Assembly (NCBI GenBank): GCA_028865615.1
Contig: JAGWJT010000006.1
Location: 1 to 32,450, forward strand
DNA: 32,450 bases
Origin: Patescibacteria group bacterium
GTDB lineage: Bacteria > Patescibacteriota > Minisyncoccia > Phycocordibacterales > PALSA-1337
Direction: 5' to 3'
Position 1 is the stretch's first letter, and each line of letters opens with the position of its first letter. The notes beneath the pieces were generated by a model that had not been told where the DNA came from, did not search any database, and saw nothing but the letters and a program-made list of their open reading frames with translations. This document shows, in pieces, positions 7,407 to 13,811 of this stretch. Position numbers and translations under genes: made by a program.

Positions 7407-7679
7407 ATGAACAAAGCTAGCATTGTAGACGCAGTTCACGGAGTTCTCGGCGGGACCAAGGTCCAGGCTGAGCAAGCGGTCGAGACTATGATCAACACTA
7501 TCATCGATGCTCTGAAGAAGGGCGAAGAGGTTTCTATAGCAGGCCTCGGCATCTTCTCCGTCAAGCAGCGCGCCGCCCGTGAGGCCCGCAACCCCCGCAC
7601 CGGTGAAGCCATCAAGGTTCCGGCCATGAAGGTCCCCAAGTTCCGCGCCGCAAAGGCCCTAAAGGACGCGGTGAAATAA
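7407..7679 (+). CDS. hup: HU-family DNA-binding protein
   Basis: A small nucleoid protein that bends DNA as a dimer. The 90 residues match the HU/IHF fold throughout. The N-terminal helices are MNKASIVDAVHGVLGG and QAEQAVETMINTIIDALKKGEEVSIAGLGIFSV, then the DNA-binding arm KQRAAREARNPRTGEAIKVPA with the conserved RNPxTG, and the C-terminal helix FRAAKALKDAVK. HU rather than IHF is preferred because of the single copy and general sequence, but IHF cannot be told apart firmly by eye. It is transcribed from a promoter nearly identical to that of the SWIB gene and ends before a bidirectional terminator. Confidence 0.95.
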   Translation: MNKASIVDAVHGVLGGTKVQAEQAVETMINTIIDALKKGEEVSIAGLGIFSVKQRAAREARNPRTGEAIKVPAMKVPKFRAAKALKDAVK

Positions 7680-7786
7680 TCGTAGCGCTCATATATCATC
7701 TTCGCTCGGACTTTCTGTAAGCAAGCTTCCACAAGTCCTCGCCAGCCGATATAACACCGTCTTTCTTCGGTTCCTCACCGAAACTC

Positions 7787-7820
7787 AAAAGCCGCCCCAG
7801 CATGTCAAAGGGCGGCTTTT
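7787..7820. terminator. Bidirectional intrinsic terminator between HU and cas2
   Basis: AAAAGCCGCCC (7787-7797) and GGGCGGCTTTT (7810-7820) form a perfect 11-bp stem with a 12-nt loop. With A and T runs on the two sides it can end transcripts arriving from HU (+) and from cas1-cas2 (-). Confidence 0.88.
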
Positions 7821-7876
7821 GCTATCTCTGTCGCACAATATCCTTTGATTACCACCCTGCTGCAGAAGCACCGTTT

Positions 7877-8194
7877 TCAGGCCTTCTTTGACATTTGAAC
7901 GAGTTCGAACGGCTGGACATTTAATATGCTTCCCTTCAATCTCAAGCCTATCATATTCTCATTGAAGCATGACCTGCACATGGTTGCAAAGAATAACCTT
8001 TCCTTCTTCCCCGTGAACAGCCCTCTCAGCTTTGCCTCCATTTCCCTCCTCTCTTTTGCATACAATTCCCCCACGAAGACATGCTTGGTGATTGGCACTA
8101 GACCATAATCCTTGCAACATACCAACGCCCTATCGCGATGACGCCAATTGCACGTCTCCCAACCAACAAGCGTTATGTACGCCGGATAATTCAT
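7877..8194 (-). CDS. cas2: Divergent Cas2-like protein
   Basis: The 105-residue protein overlaps the end of cas1 by 4 nt (ATGA), which is strong context for Cas2. Its sequence follows the Cas2 ferredoxin-fold plan: a first strand (AYITLVGW), a basic helix (RHRDRALVCCKDYGL), then a second strand and helix matching the family's YSVFEGxL pattern (ITKHVFVGELYAKERREMEAKLRGLF), and a later strand with a CRSC pair. The Asp that normally ends the first strand (as in VYDI) is not there; the position reads GWE. Cas2 acts mainly as a scaffold joining two Cas1 dimers during spacer integration, so loss of nuclease residues need not stop adaptation. It is followed by a bidirectional terminator. Identification rests on context plus pattern and is not certain. 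Confidence 0.72.
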   Translation of the reverse strand: MNYPAYITLVGWETCNWRHRDRALVCCKDYGLVPITKHVFVGELYAKERREMEAKLRGLFTGKKERLFFATMCRSCFNENMIGLRLKGSILNVQPFELVQMSKKA

Positions 8195-9231
8195 CTCCCT
8201 TCATCGGTAACCGGATTCTCTATAGGCAGGACGCCGGTCGTATCAAACGCCACATACTTGGATTCCCTGCCTGTGAAGTGCCTAGCCAGGGCCCGGATCT
8301 GATTCTCGATGATGCGCTTCATGGCGTATTCTTTGCCATTCCATCTTGCCTCTCGATAGATATGCTTCATGACGGCTTCCACGACCAGTGCCTTGCCTTC
8401 CGGCGAAAGTTGGTACTGATTCTTGTCTGTCTTCTCGAAATATTTTCTTTTTCCTATCTCTTTGCTCGCAAATATTGGAAATATGGCCATATCAACTATA
8501 GGCACGCGGAACTCTTCCACCAGATCTAGGACCAGGGCTGGTTTGCCATAGCGTTCGCTGTGATATAAGCCGAGATATGGGTCAAGACCGACATACAGAC
8601 ACGTGCGCTCCACTTCGTTGTAGAGGATACCATAGCCGTAATTGAGCATACTGTTGAATTTGTCGCGCCCTTGCGGGATGCGGCCCGGGAATCTGCATAT
8701 CTTACGAATGCAAGCGAAGTATCTATCAGCTATATATCCTTCAATGCCGAGCAATTGTTCTTTGCTCTTATCTGTAGCCGGAAGAAAATCAACCGAATCC
8801 AGGATAGTTTGGGCCTGCAAGAGCTCTTTGGAAAAATCTTTCTTGTATCGGTAACCAAGCAGTCGCATATGACTTATCTGATTGGCGCACTTCCCTTTCA
8901 CGAAGGCTCTTGCCAACTCGAATGACTTTTCCGGGTCGTTGGAAACTTCCAGCTGAGCTTTGCGCAAACTGGCCAAGCCTCTCGGTTCGCTAGAGAATAT
9001 TCTGCCAACCGGTTTGCCGAATGCGCCGAGATATACAATATCTACGTCGTGCTCGAGAGCCAATTGGACCGCGTTAGTGGTAAGAGACGCCGGGCGGAGG
9101 ACGACTATCTTGTCCAAACGGCGTATGGGATATTCCTTCTTCTCTTCAACTTTGGGGAACGACAATACGATGCGTTCACCGGAACATCCGATCTTGGTAC
9201 CGTAAGTATCTATAAGCAGGTCAGTTTTCAT
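8191..9231 (-). CDS. cas1: CRISPR-associated endonuclease/integrase Cas1
   Basis: Metal-dependent integrase that inserts new spacers into a CRISPR array. The 346 residues carry the N-terminal beta domain (MKTDLLIDTYGTKIGCSG, PIRRLDKIVV) and the helical catalytic domain. The catalytic triad can be placed: Glu in GIEGYIADRYF (about residue 165), His in LGLYHSERYGKPALVLDL, and the acidic residue of DLVEEFRVPIVD. The stretch VGLDPYLGLYHSERYGKPAL is a hallmark of Cas1. No effector gene, cas4 or array lies in the window, so the subtype cannot be assigned. A good promoter lies upstream, directly against the 3' end of a tRNA-Gly gene. cas2 overlaps its stop codon. The catalytic residues are intact, so an active integrase is expected. 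Confidence 0.95.
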   Translation of the reverse strand: MKTDLLIDTYGTKIGCSGERIVLSFPKVEEKKEYPIRRLDKIVVLRPASLTTNAVQLALEHDVDIVYLGAFGKPVGRIFSSEPRGLASLRKAQLEVSNDPEKSFELARAFVKGKCANQISHMRLLGYRYKKDFSKELLQAQTILDSVDFLPATDKSKEQLLGIEGYIADRYFACIRKICRFPGRIPQGRDKFNSMLNYGYGILYNEVERTCLYVGLDPYLGLYHSERYGKPALVLDLVEEFRVPIVDMAIFPIFASKEIGKRKYFEKTDKNQYQLSPEGKALVVEAVMKHIYREARWNGKEYAMKRIIENQIRALARHFTGRESKYVAFDTTGVLPIENPVTDEGR

Positions 9232-9264
9232 ATATGCTTGAATTAACTGCTAATTGACAGTTTA

Positions 9265-9293
9265 TTCATAACATACTCAAACGAACTTGTCAA
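9265..9293 (-). promoter_or_regulatory. cas1-cas2 promoter
   Basis: On the minus strand a perfect TTGACA (complement of 9288-9293) is followed after 17 nt by TATGAA (complement of 9265-9270). The -35 box starts 2 nt after the last base of the upstream tRNA-Gly gene. Confidence 0.75.
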
Positions 9294-9295
9294 TG

Positions 9296-9366
9296 TGCGA
9301 GATACGGGAGTCGAACCCGTGACCACAGTTTGGAAAACTGTTATTTTACCGTTAAACTAATCTCGC
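9296..9366 (-). tRNA. tRNA-Gly (anticodon UCC)
   Basis: The 71-nt minus-strand cloverleaf has acceptor stem GCGAGAT/ATCTCGC, anticodon stem ACAGT/ACTGT with loop TTTCCAA, and T arm ACGGG-TTCGACT-CCCGT. The discriminator is A and CCA is not encoded, so it needs the CCA-adding enzyme present at 10878. Confidence 0.95.
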
Positions 9367-9401
9367 ATTTGCATCATCCTAGCAAAACCGCCCACACAAC
9401 G

Positions 9402-9770
9402 CTATGAAGCCGCCGAGCCTGGCGCTATGGTAGCGTTCGGCTCAAGCAGAGAGAACCCCGTCTCAGTCTTCACTGCAAGTATCATCCCCTGACTCTCCAA
9501 GCCTCGTATCATCCTCGGCTCCAGATTGGTCACGAACATGCACGTCTTGCCTACAAGCAATTGAGGATCCGGGAAATAAGCCGCTATACCGGAAATGATT
9601 TGCCTCCGGACCGGCTTGGAGACCTTCGTACCATCTTCCGCAACATCTTCCCTGTTCTCTGCAAAATCCACAGACAACCTGAACAACTTGTCCGTGTCAG
9701 GCACCTTTTCAGCACTCAATATCTTGCCGGCCTTTATCTCCACCTTTTTGAATTCGTCGTATGAAATCAT
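9402..9770 (-). CDS. Stand-alone tRNA-binding domain protein (MetRS C-terminal/CsaA type)
   Basis: A 122-residue OB-fold protein of the tRNA-binding family found at the C-terminus of methionyl-tRNA synthetase, in CsaA, and in EMAP/Arc1p. It starts MISYDEFKKVEIKAGKIL, continues with a DKLFRLSVDF strand and the typical QIISGIAAYF and LVGKTCMFVTNLEPRMIRGLESQGMILA core. The family binds tRNA without sequence specificity. Here it is free-standing, and it lies between tRNA-Gly and tRNA-Pro genes on the same strand, which is consistent with a role in tRNA handling, although such neighbours can be chance. No synthetase gene is adjacent. The start is the only ATG that keeps the whole N-terminal strand. 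Confidence 0.9.
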   Translation of the reverse strand: MISYDEFKKVEIKAGKILSAEKVPDTDKLFRLSVDFAENREDVAEDGTKVSKPVRRQIISGIAAYFPDPQLLVGKTCMFVTNLEPRMIRGLESQGMILAVKTETGFSLLEPNATIAPGSAAS

Positions 9771-9822
9771 TTTCTATATTCGTAGCATTCGTGCGATTAT
9801 TTGTAGATTCGCATTACCCTTG

Positions 9823-9895
9823 TCGGAGCGCCGGGATTCGAACCCGGAGTCACCTGTACCCAAAACAGGTATGTTAGCCGTTACACCACGCTCCG
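9823..9895 (-). tRNA. tRNA-Pro (anticodon UGG)
   Basis: 73 nt on the minus strand: acceptor CGGAGCG/CGCTCCG, anticodon stem CCTGT/ACAGG with loop TTTGGGT, and T arm CCGGG-TTCGAAT-CCCGG. Discriminator A, CCA not encoded. Confidence 0.95.
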
Positions 9896-9929
9896 GTTGG
9901 CCGCCATTCAGGCCGGCCGGCATATAGTA

Positions 9930-10316
9930 TCACAATATAACGTCTTTTATCCATTTCACCCTCGCTTTTCGCTTGTCCATATCCATATAAACACAAAGCA
10001 CATGAAAACAAAATTCAGCGTCAACAGGATGGCTGAACTCCATCATATAAGTCTTGACCATCCTGCTCATTTTCCTCATCTTTAGAGGATGCACATTGTC
10101 CTCTGGCCTATGAGAATCTGAAGATTCCGTATAATCCCCTTTGACCGTGACGCTTTTGACTTCAAAGAAATTCAATTTCCCGCCTTTTTGAGCTACTACG
10201 TCCAACTCCCCCCATCTTTTCTGGTAATTCCTAGCAACGATGTTAAAGCCGTTTCTTTCCAAGAATTTACACGCTATATCCTCGCCAATATTTCCTTTTG
10301 CACGCTTGTGAAGCAT
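9930..10316 (-). CDS. YraN/UPF0102-family protein (predicted endonuclease fold)
   Basis: A 128-residue protein of the UPF0102 family, which has a restriction-endonuclease-like (Holliday-resolvase-type) fold. The family core is visible: GNIGEDIACKFLERNGFNIVARNYQKRWGELDVVAQKGG with the GEhD motif (GELDVV), then the strand FFEVKSV with the E-x-K catalytic pair. The C-terminal part (EFCFHVLCVYMD, then KVRWIKDVI-like strand) also fits. The cellular role of the family is not settled; the catalytic pattern suggests DNA cleavage. It lies between tRNA-Pro and tRNA-Gly on the same strand. No Shine-Dalgarno sequence precedes the ATG. Confidence 0.9.
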   Translation of the reverse strand: MLHKRAKGNIGEDIACKFLERNGFNIVARNYQKRWGELDVVAQKGGKLNFFEVKSVTVKGDYTESSDSHRPEDNVHPLKMRKMSRMVKTYMMEFSHPVDAEFCFHVLCVYMDMDKRKARVKWIKDVIL

Positions 10317-10438
10317 TTCAACGATAAGGATATCAAAATTATCTTTATAAATAGCTCAACCAAGCCTTTATCAGTCAAGGACTATCGGAAATGTCTCAAT
10401 CAACGAAAATTAGCCCTATAATCTGTCTTTTATAAACA

Positions 10439-10475
10439 ATATTCACAGTCTTATCCACACTTTACACGTGAAACT
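10439..10475 (+). promoter_or_regulatory. Pair of DnaA-box-like sequences next to a parS-like site
   Basis: ATATTCACA (10439-10447, one mismatch to TTATNCACA) and the consensus DnaA box TTATCCACA (10451-10459) lie in the same orientation with starts 12 bp apart. They are followed directly by CTTTACACGTGAAACT (10460-10475), which matches 12 of 16 positions of the ParB-binding site TGTTTCACGTGAAACA. The stretch is otherwise non-coding. Function is inferred from motif matching only. Confidence 0.4.
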
Positions 10476-10558
10476 AACGGTATTGAGCCATTCCTATGAG
10501 GATATTGCGATGCATACTTCACTGACCTTTAATTGTGTGTCCATGAACATAATTAATG

Positions 10559-10629
10559 TGCGGGTAAGGAGAATCGAACTCCTACCTCGTCCTTGGCAAG
10601 GACGCGTCCTACCACTAAACGATACCCGC
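10559..10629 (-). tRNA. tRNA-Gly (anticodon GCC)
   Basis: 71 nt on the minus strand: acceptor GCGGGTA/TACCCGC, anticodon stem CGTCC/GGACG with loop TTGCCAA, and T loop TTCGATT. Discriminator A, CCA not encoded. This is the second glycine isoacceptor in the window. Confidence 0.95.
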
Positions 10630-10680
10630 GCACGACCTACAAACTAACGGCAGTAGTATAACCTATATGAGCTTACTTTC

Positions 10681-10744
10681 AAAATTTCTAATTTTTAATT
10701 GACCTAATTTTTAGAAATTAGAAATTAGGTCAATTAGAAATTTT
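10681..10744. repeat. AT-rich inverted repeat sharing a 21-bp unit with 15651-15671
   Basis: The right arm (10724-10744) is the reverse complement of a 21-bp unit starting AAAATTTCTAATTGACC. The left arm (10681-10708) is the same unit with 7 extra bases after AAAATTTCTAATT. An exact third copy lies at 15651-15671. The hairpin fills the gap between tRNA-Gly and tRNA-Arg. Confidence 0.9.
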
Positions 10745-10746
10745 CA

Positions 10747-10821
10747 TGGTGCCCCCGGAGGGATTCGAACCCCCAACGCTTGTTCCGAAGACAAGAATGA
10801 TATCCATTTCACCACGAGGGC
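10747..10821 (-). tRNA. tRNA-Arg (anticodon UCG)
   Basis: Minus strand: acceptor GCCCTCG/CGGGGGC with one G-U pair, anticodon stem CTTGT/ACAAG with loop CTTCGGA, and T loop TTCGAAT. The discriminator A at 10750 is followed by CCA (10747-10749), so unlike the three other tRNAs here the CCA end is encoded, perhaps by chance. Confidence 0.95.
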
Positions 10822-10877
10822 GTTGCTCAATGGTAGCGCAAGTATCGATAAATCGGAAATTATAGTACACTTGTGCC

Positions 10878-12365
10878 ATGAAAAAAGCCCAGAAATGCCC
10901 TATTCCCCATGAGATCAGCGACGTAGCGAAAACTCTTGAAAAAGCGGGTTTTCAGGCCTATCTAGTAGGCGGTAGCGTCAGAGACATACTGATCGGAAGA
11001 TCTCCAAAAGACTGGGATTTTACCACCAACGCCAAACCCGAGGATATCCAAAAGCTATTCTCCAAAACCGTCTACGAAAACATCTATGGCACCGTAGCAG
11101 TCATCAACGAATCGGTCGACGAACCATCCCTGCGAACCATAGAGATCACCCCATATAGGCTTGAATCCGGTTATTCCGATAGACGTCATCCGGATACGGT
11201 CAAATTTAGCGACAAAATCGAAGATGACCTAAAAAGACGCGATTTTACGATAAATGCCATAGCCGCAGGTGTCTCTGATGATGCTCTAAAGGACATTGTT
11301 GACTTATGGGGAGGGATCACTGACTTAAAAGACAGAACTATAAGGACAGTCGGGAATCCTGTCGACAGGTTTAGTGAGGACGCGCTTAGAATGATGAGAG
11401 CGATAAGATTAGCTATAGAATTAGGTTTCACGTTAAACATCGACACATTTAAGGCTATACAGAGCCATAATTCATTATTGAAAGATATATCTATAGAAAG
11501 AATCCGGGACGAATTTTCCAAGATCCTAATGTCTCCAAATCCTATGAATGGACTGATCTTATTGCATGAATCTGGCTTATTAAAATACATAGTACCAGAG
11601 CTCGAAAAAGGCATCGGGGTAAAACAACCACAAGCCCACGCATATGACGTTTGGGAACATCTTCTAAGGACCGTGCAACATTCTGCCGACAAGGGATATC
11701 CTTTAGAATTAAGACTAGCCGCCCTATTTCACGATATTTCTAAACCAGAAACTAAAGGCTTTTCACAAGAAACACATCAACCAACGTTTTACGGCCACGA
11801 AATGAAGGGTTCACGTGAAACTAAGAAAATCCTTGAGAAAATGCGCTTTTCACGTGCAACTATCGATAAAGTAACCAAACTCGTGCGATGGCATATGTTT
11901 TTTGCCGATACTGAAACCATAACCCTGTCCGCGGTAAGACGAATGATCGTAAACGTTGGTCGAGAAAACATATGGGACCTCATGAATCTTCGCGTATGTG
12001 ACCGTATAGGAACCGGCAGGCCCAAAGAAAACCCCTACAGACTGAGAAAATATAAAGCAATGATCGAAGAGGCGCTGAGAGACCCTGTTTCGGTTAGTAT
12101 GTTAAAAATTGACGGTTCCAAGGTGATGGATGTATGCAAAATATCTGCCGGTCCTAAAATAGGATTCATACTTCACGCATTGTTTAACGAAGTCTTGGAT
12201 GACCCCAAATTGAATACAGCAGAATACCTAGAATCAAAAGCTTTGGAACTTTCAAAGCTTCCAGACGAAGAACTGATCCGTCTTGGCGAGAAGGGGAAAG
12301 AGCGAAAAGTCGAGACTGAACAGAAAAACATCGGAGAAATAAGGAGGAAATACCATGTCTCATAG
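10878..12365 (+). CDS. cca: CCA tRNA nucleotidyltransferase with HD domain
   Basis: Adds or repairs the 3' CCA end of tRNAs using CTP and ATP. The class II nucleotidyltransferase head is complete: AYLVGGSVRDILIGRSPKDWDFTT (residues about 28-50) with the metal-binding DWD at 45-47, then RRDFTINAIA near residue 113. The poly(A)-polymerase-type neck follows (DRFSEDALRMMRAIRLAIELGFTL). Further on, an HD domain is marked by LAALFHDISKPETKG and RWHMFF. At 495 residues it is the long form with HD and tail. It is well placed beside four tRNA genes, three without encoded CCA. GC content is visibly lower than in flanking housekeeping genes. A TATAGT hexamer lies 11 nt before the ATG. Confidence 0.95.
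   Translation: MKKAQKCPIPHEISDVAKTLEKAGFQAYLVGGSVRDILIGRSPKDWDFTTNAKPEDIQKLFSKTVYENIYGTVAVINESVDEPSLRTIEITPYRLESGYSDRRHPDTVKFSDKIEDDLKRRDFTINAIAAGVSDDALKDIVDLWGGITDLKDRTIRTVGNPVDRFSEDALRMMRAIRLAIELGFTLNIDTFKAIQSHNSLLKDISIERIRDEFSKILMSPNPMNGLILLHESGLLKYIVPELEKGIGVKQPQAHAYDVWEHLLRTVQHSADKGYPLELRLAALFHDISKPETKGFSQETHQPTFYGHEMKGSRETKKILEKMRFSRATIDKVTKLVRWHMFFADTETITLSAVRRMIVNVGRENIWDLMNLRVCDRIGTGRPKENPYRLRKYKAMIEEALRDPVSVSMLKIDGSKVMDVCKISAGPKIGFILHALFNEVLDDPKLNTAEYLESKALELSKLPDEELIRLGEKGKERKVETEQKNIGEIRRKYHVS
11807..11861. promoter_or_regulatory. Two parS-like sequences inside cca
   Basis: GGGTTCACGTGAAACT (11807-11822; 13 of 16 to the parS consensus) and CTTTTCACGTGCAACT (11846-11861; 12 of 16) lie 39 bp apart. 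With the site at 10460-10475 they make three related sites within 1.4 kb. ParB binding is inferred only. Confidence 0.35.
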
Positions 12366-12660
12366 AATTTCTTATCAATCTGTTGCGTGTCCTTATGAAT
12401 CAACAGGTTATCCACAGATGTGTCCTTTACAATGTCCTTTATAGGGCATATCATTACTGCTAGATAGTTTTGATGACTCGACGAATAATATTATCGGCTT
12501 GCCGAAAAATAATATTCATCGATACGTCGAAGAGAAGTTCTTTATAAAATTGAAGACCTTGGGTAGGCTTCAAACTCAAAGAATTTTTTATGGTTCTAAC
12601 CATGTTGTCCGATCGTTGCTTAGGATAAAATGTCAGCGCATTTCGTCTCACTCAACTTAA

Positions 12661-12777
12661 TTGCCTCCTTTACAGGAGAGCTGGACACTTTGGACAGTGC
12701 GCACTGGCACCTACAAAGAACGTTTCGACGAAGGAACGGTTTGGATAAACAAATTTAGACTCGTAGAAGATTCTTAA
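12661..12777 (+). pseudogene. Possible 3' remnant of a protein gene
   Basis: From TTG at 12661 the frame reads ESWTLWTVRTGTYKERFDEG then TVWINKFRLVEDS and stops at TAA (12775-12777). An in-frame TAA (12658-12660) lies just upstream and no good start codon exists, so it reads like the C-terminal end of a lost gene. The amino acid mix (alternating aromatic and hydrophobic strands) looks like real protein, but I do not recognise the family. The inverted repeat directly after it could be its old terminator. Confidence 0.3.
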
Positions 12778-12837
12778 AAAGCCGCGCTAGCGGATCTCCA
12801 AACTTTTTTCTCATGGAACCGTAACAACGCGGCTTTT
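12777..12837. terminator. Inverted repeat, probable bidirectional terminator with long loop
   Basis: AAAAGCCGCG (12777-12786) pairs perfectly with CGCGGCTTTT (12828-12837) across 41 nt. A smaller hairpin (CCGC/GCGG) sits inside the left side. The flanking A and T runs fit termination on either strand. Confidence 0.55.
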
Positions 12838-12971
12838 CCTGTACAACAAAAATTGTAACATAGCAAATGTTCTCTTGGACCAATCGGAACACAAGCCGAT
12901 ACAGACGCGATAAAAAATCGCCATGTAAAGCTGGTTTTTTTACTTTATACGCCTAAGAGAAAGCGTAAATA

Positions 12972-13766
12972 CTATCTCACAATAATATCGATAGGGCAAT
13001 GGTCAGAACCCATTATTTCATCCAAAATACGCGACTTGTCAACTTTGGCTAGGACGCCTGGTGTGGCAAAAAAGTAGTCTATCCGCCACCCGACATTGCG
13101 ATCTCTAGCGAAAGTCTTCATATCCCAGTAAGTATAAGCGTCTTTGACGCCGGGGTGAAAATGTCGAAAAACATCAACATACCCCTCGGCCACGACTCTG
13201 TCTATCCACGCACGTTCTATGGGAAGAAAACCGGTATTCTCTTCATTCTCCTTTGGCCTGGCCAAATCTATCTCTTCATGTGCTGTATTGACATCTCCGC
13301 AAAAGATGATTTCATATCCTTTCTTCTTCAATTTATTTATATATTTAAGAAATTCATCATAATATTCAAGCTTGAACTTCAACCTATCGGGCCCACCGCC
13401 GCCATTGGGGAAGTAGATATTCAAAACGGCAAGCTTTTCCATGCCCAATTTCAACTGATCTTTATCGAAAAAAAGCCCGAGAAACCGCCCTTCCTGGTCA
13501 TATTTTTCAATACCGAGTCCATATGAGACAAGATCAGGTTTGATCTTGGAATAGGCAGCTACTCCGCTATAGCCTTTGCGTCCTTTAGAATGGTCAAAAT
13601 AGGCAAAATAGCCCGCGGGTGAACGGACACCGTCTTCCAGTTGTTCTTGCTGCGCTTTTGTCTCCTGTATACAGTAGATGTCGGGCAACTCATTCAGAAA
13701 CCAGTCAAAACCGCCTTTTTTGACGTTTGCCCGTAGGCCGTTCACATTCCATGAAATGATGCGCAT
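12972..13766 (-). CDS. xth: Exodeoxyribonuclease III family AP endonuclease
   Basis: Repairs abasic sites and degrades 3' ends of duplex DNA. The 264 residues carry every family motif in order: MRIISWNVNGLRA (Asn), DIYCIQETKAQ (metal-binding Glu), YSGVAAYSK, CGDVNTAHEEIDLARPKENEENTGF (Asp/Asn pair), the WRIDYFF strand, and the catalytic SDHCP near the end. The start ATG is fixed by the conserved first strand. Upstream, TGTTATACT (an extended -10) lies 9 nt before the ATG. The Xer gene lies upstream on the same strand with a 45-bp gap; the two are probably transcribed separately. Confidence 0.95.
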   Translation of the reverse strand: MRIISWNVNGLRANVKKGGFDWFLNELPDIYCIQETKAQQEQLEDGVRSPAGYFAYFDHSKGRKGYSGVAAYSKIKPDLVSYGLGIEKYDQEGRFLGLFFDKDQLKLGMEKLAVLNIYFPNGGGGPDRLKFKLEYYDEFLKYINKLKKKGYEIIFCGDVNTAHEEIDLARPKENEENTGFLPIERAWIDRVVAEGYVDVFRHFHPGVKDAYTYWDMKTFARDRNVGWRIDYFFATPGVLAKVDKSRILDEIMGSDHCPIDIIVR

Positions 13767-13811
13767 GGCATATGAAGTATAACAGGGAAATCGCCTCGAT
13801 ATGTACTCAAT

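Larger units (their letters stand above)
12366..12971. other. Largely non-coding gap between cca and xth
   Basis: This 606-bp gap holds a consensus DnaA box (TTATCCACA, 12408-12416), an imperfect AT-rich hairpin with arms near 12479-12500 and 12501-12519, a 38-codon open stretch at 12661-12777 that looks like a gene remnant, and a long-loop inverted repeat at 12777-12837. A 63-codon minus-strand frame (12460-12651, GTG start) has no recognisable motif. I see no tRNA, tmRNA, RNase P RNA or SRP RNA signature in it. Confidence 0.55.

Noticed and set aside
7680-9300. CRISPR array expected beside cas1-cas2
   Set aside because: I read both flanks (7680-7876 and 9232-9295) and the rest of the window for regularly spaced repeats of 20-40 bp with unique spacers and found none.
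9296-9366. Integrated element bounded by tRNA-Gly repeats
   Set aside because: I could not find a second copy of the tRNA 3' end on the far side of cas2, so only the adjacency is reported.
12460-12651. 63-codon minus-strand frame with GTG start as a gene
   Set aside because: No promoter, no recognisable motif, and it covers an AT-rich hairpin; too weak to annotate.
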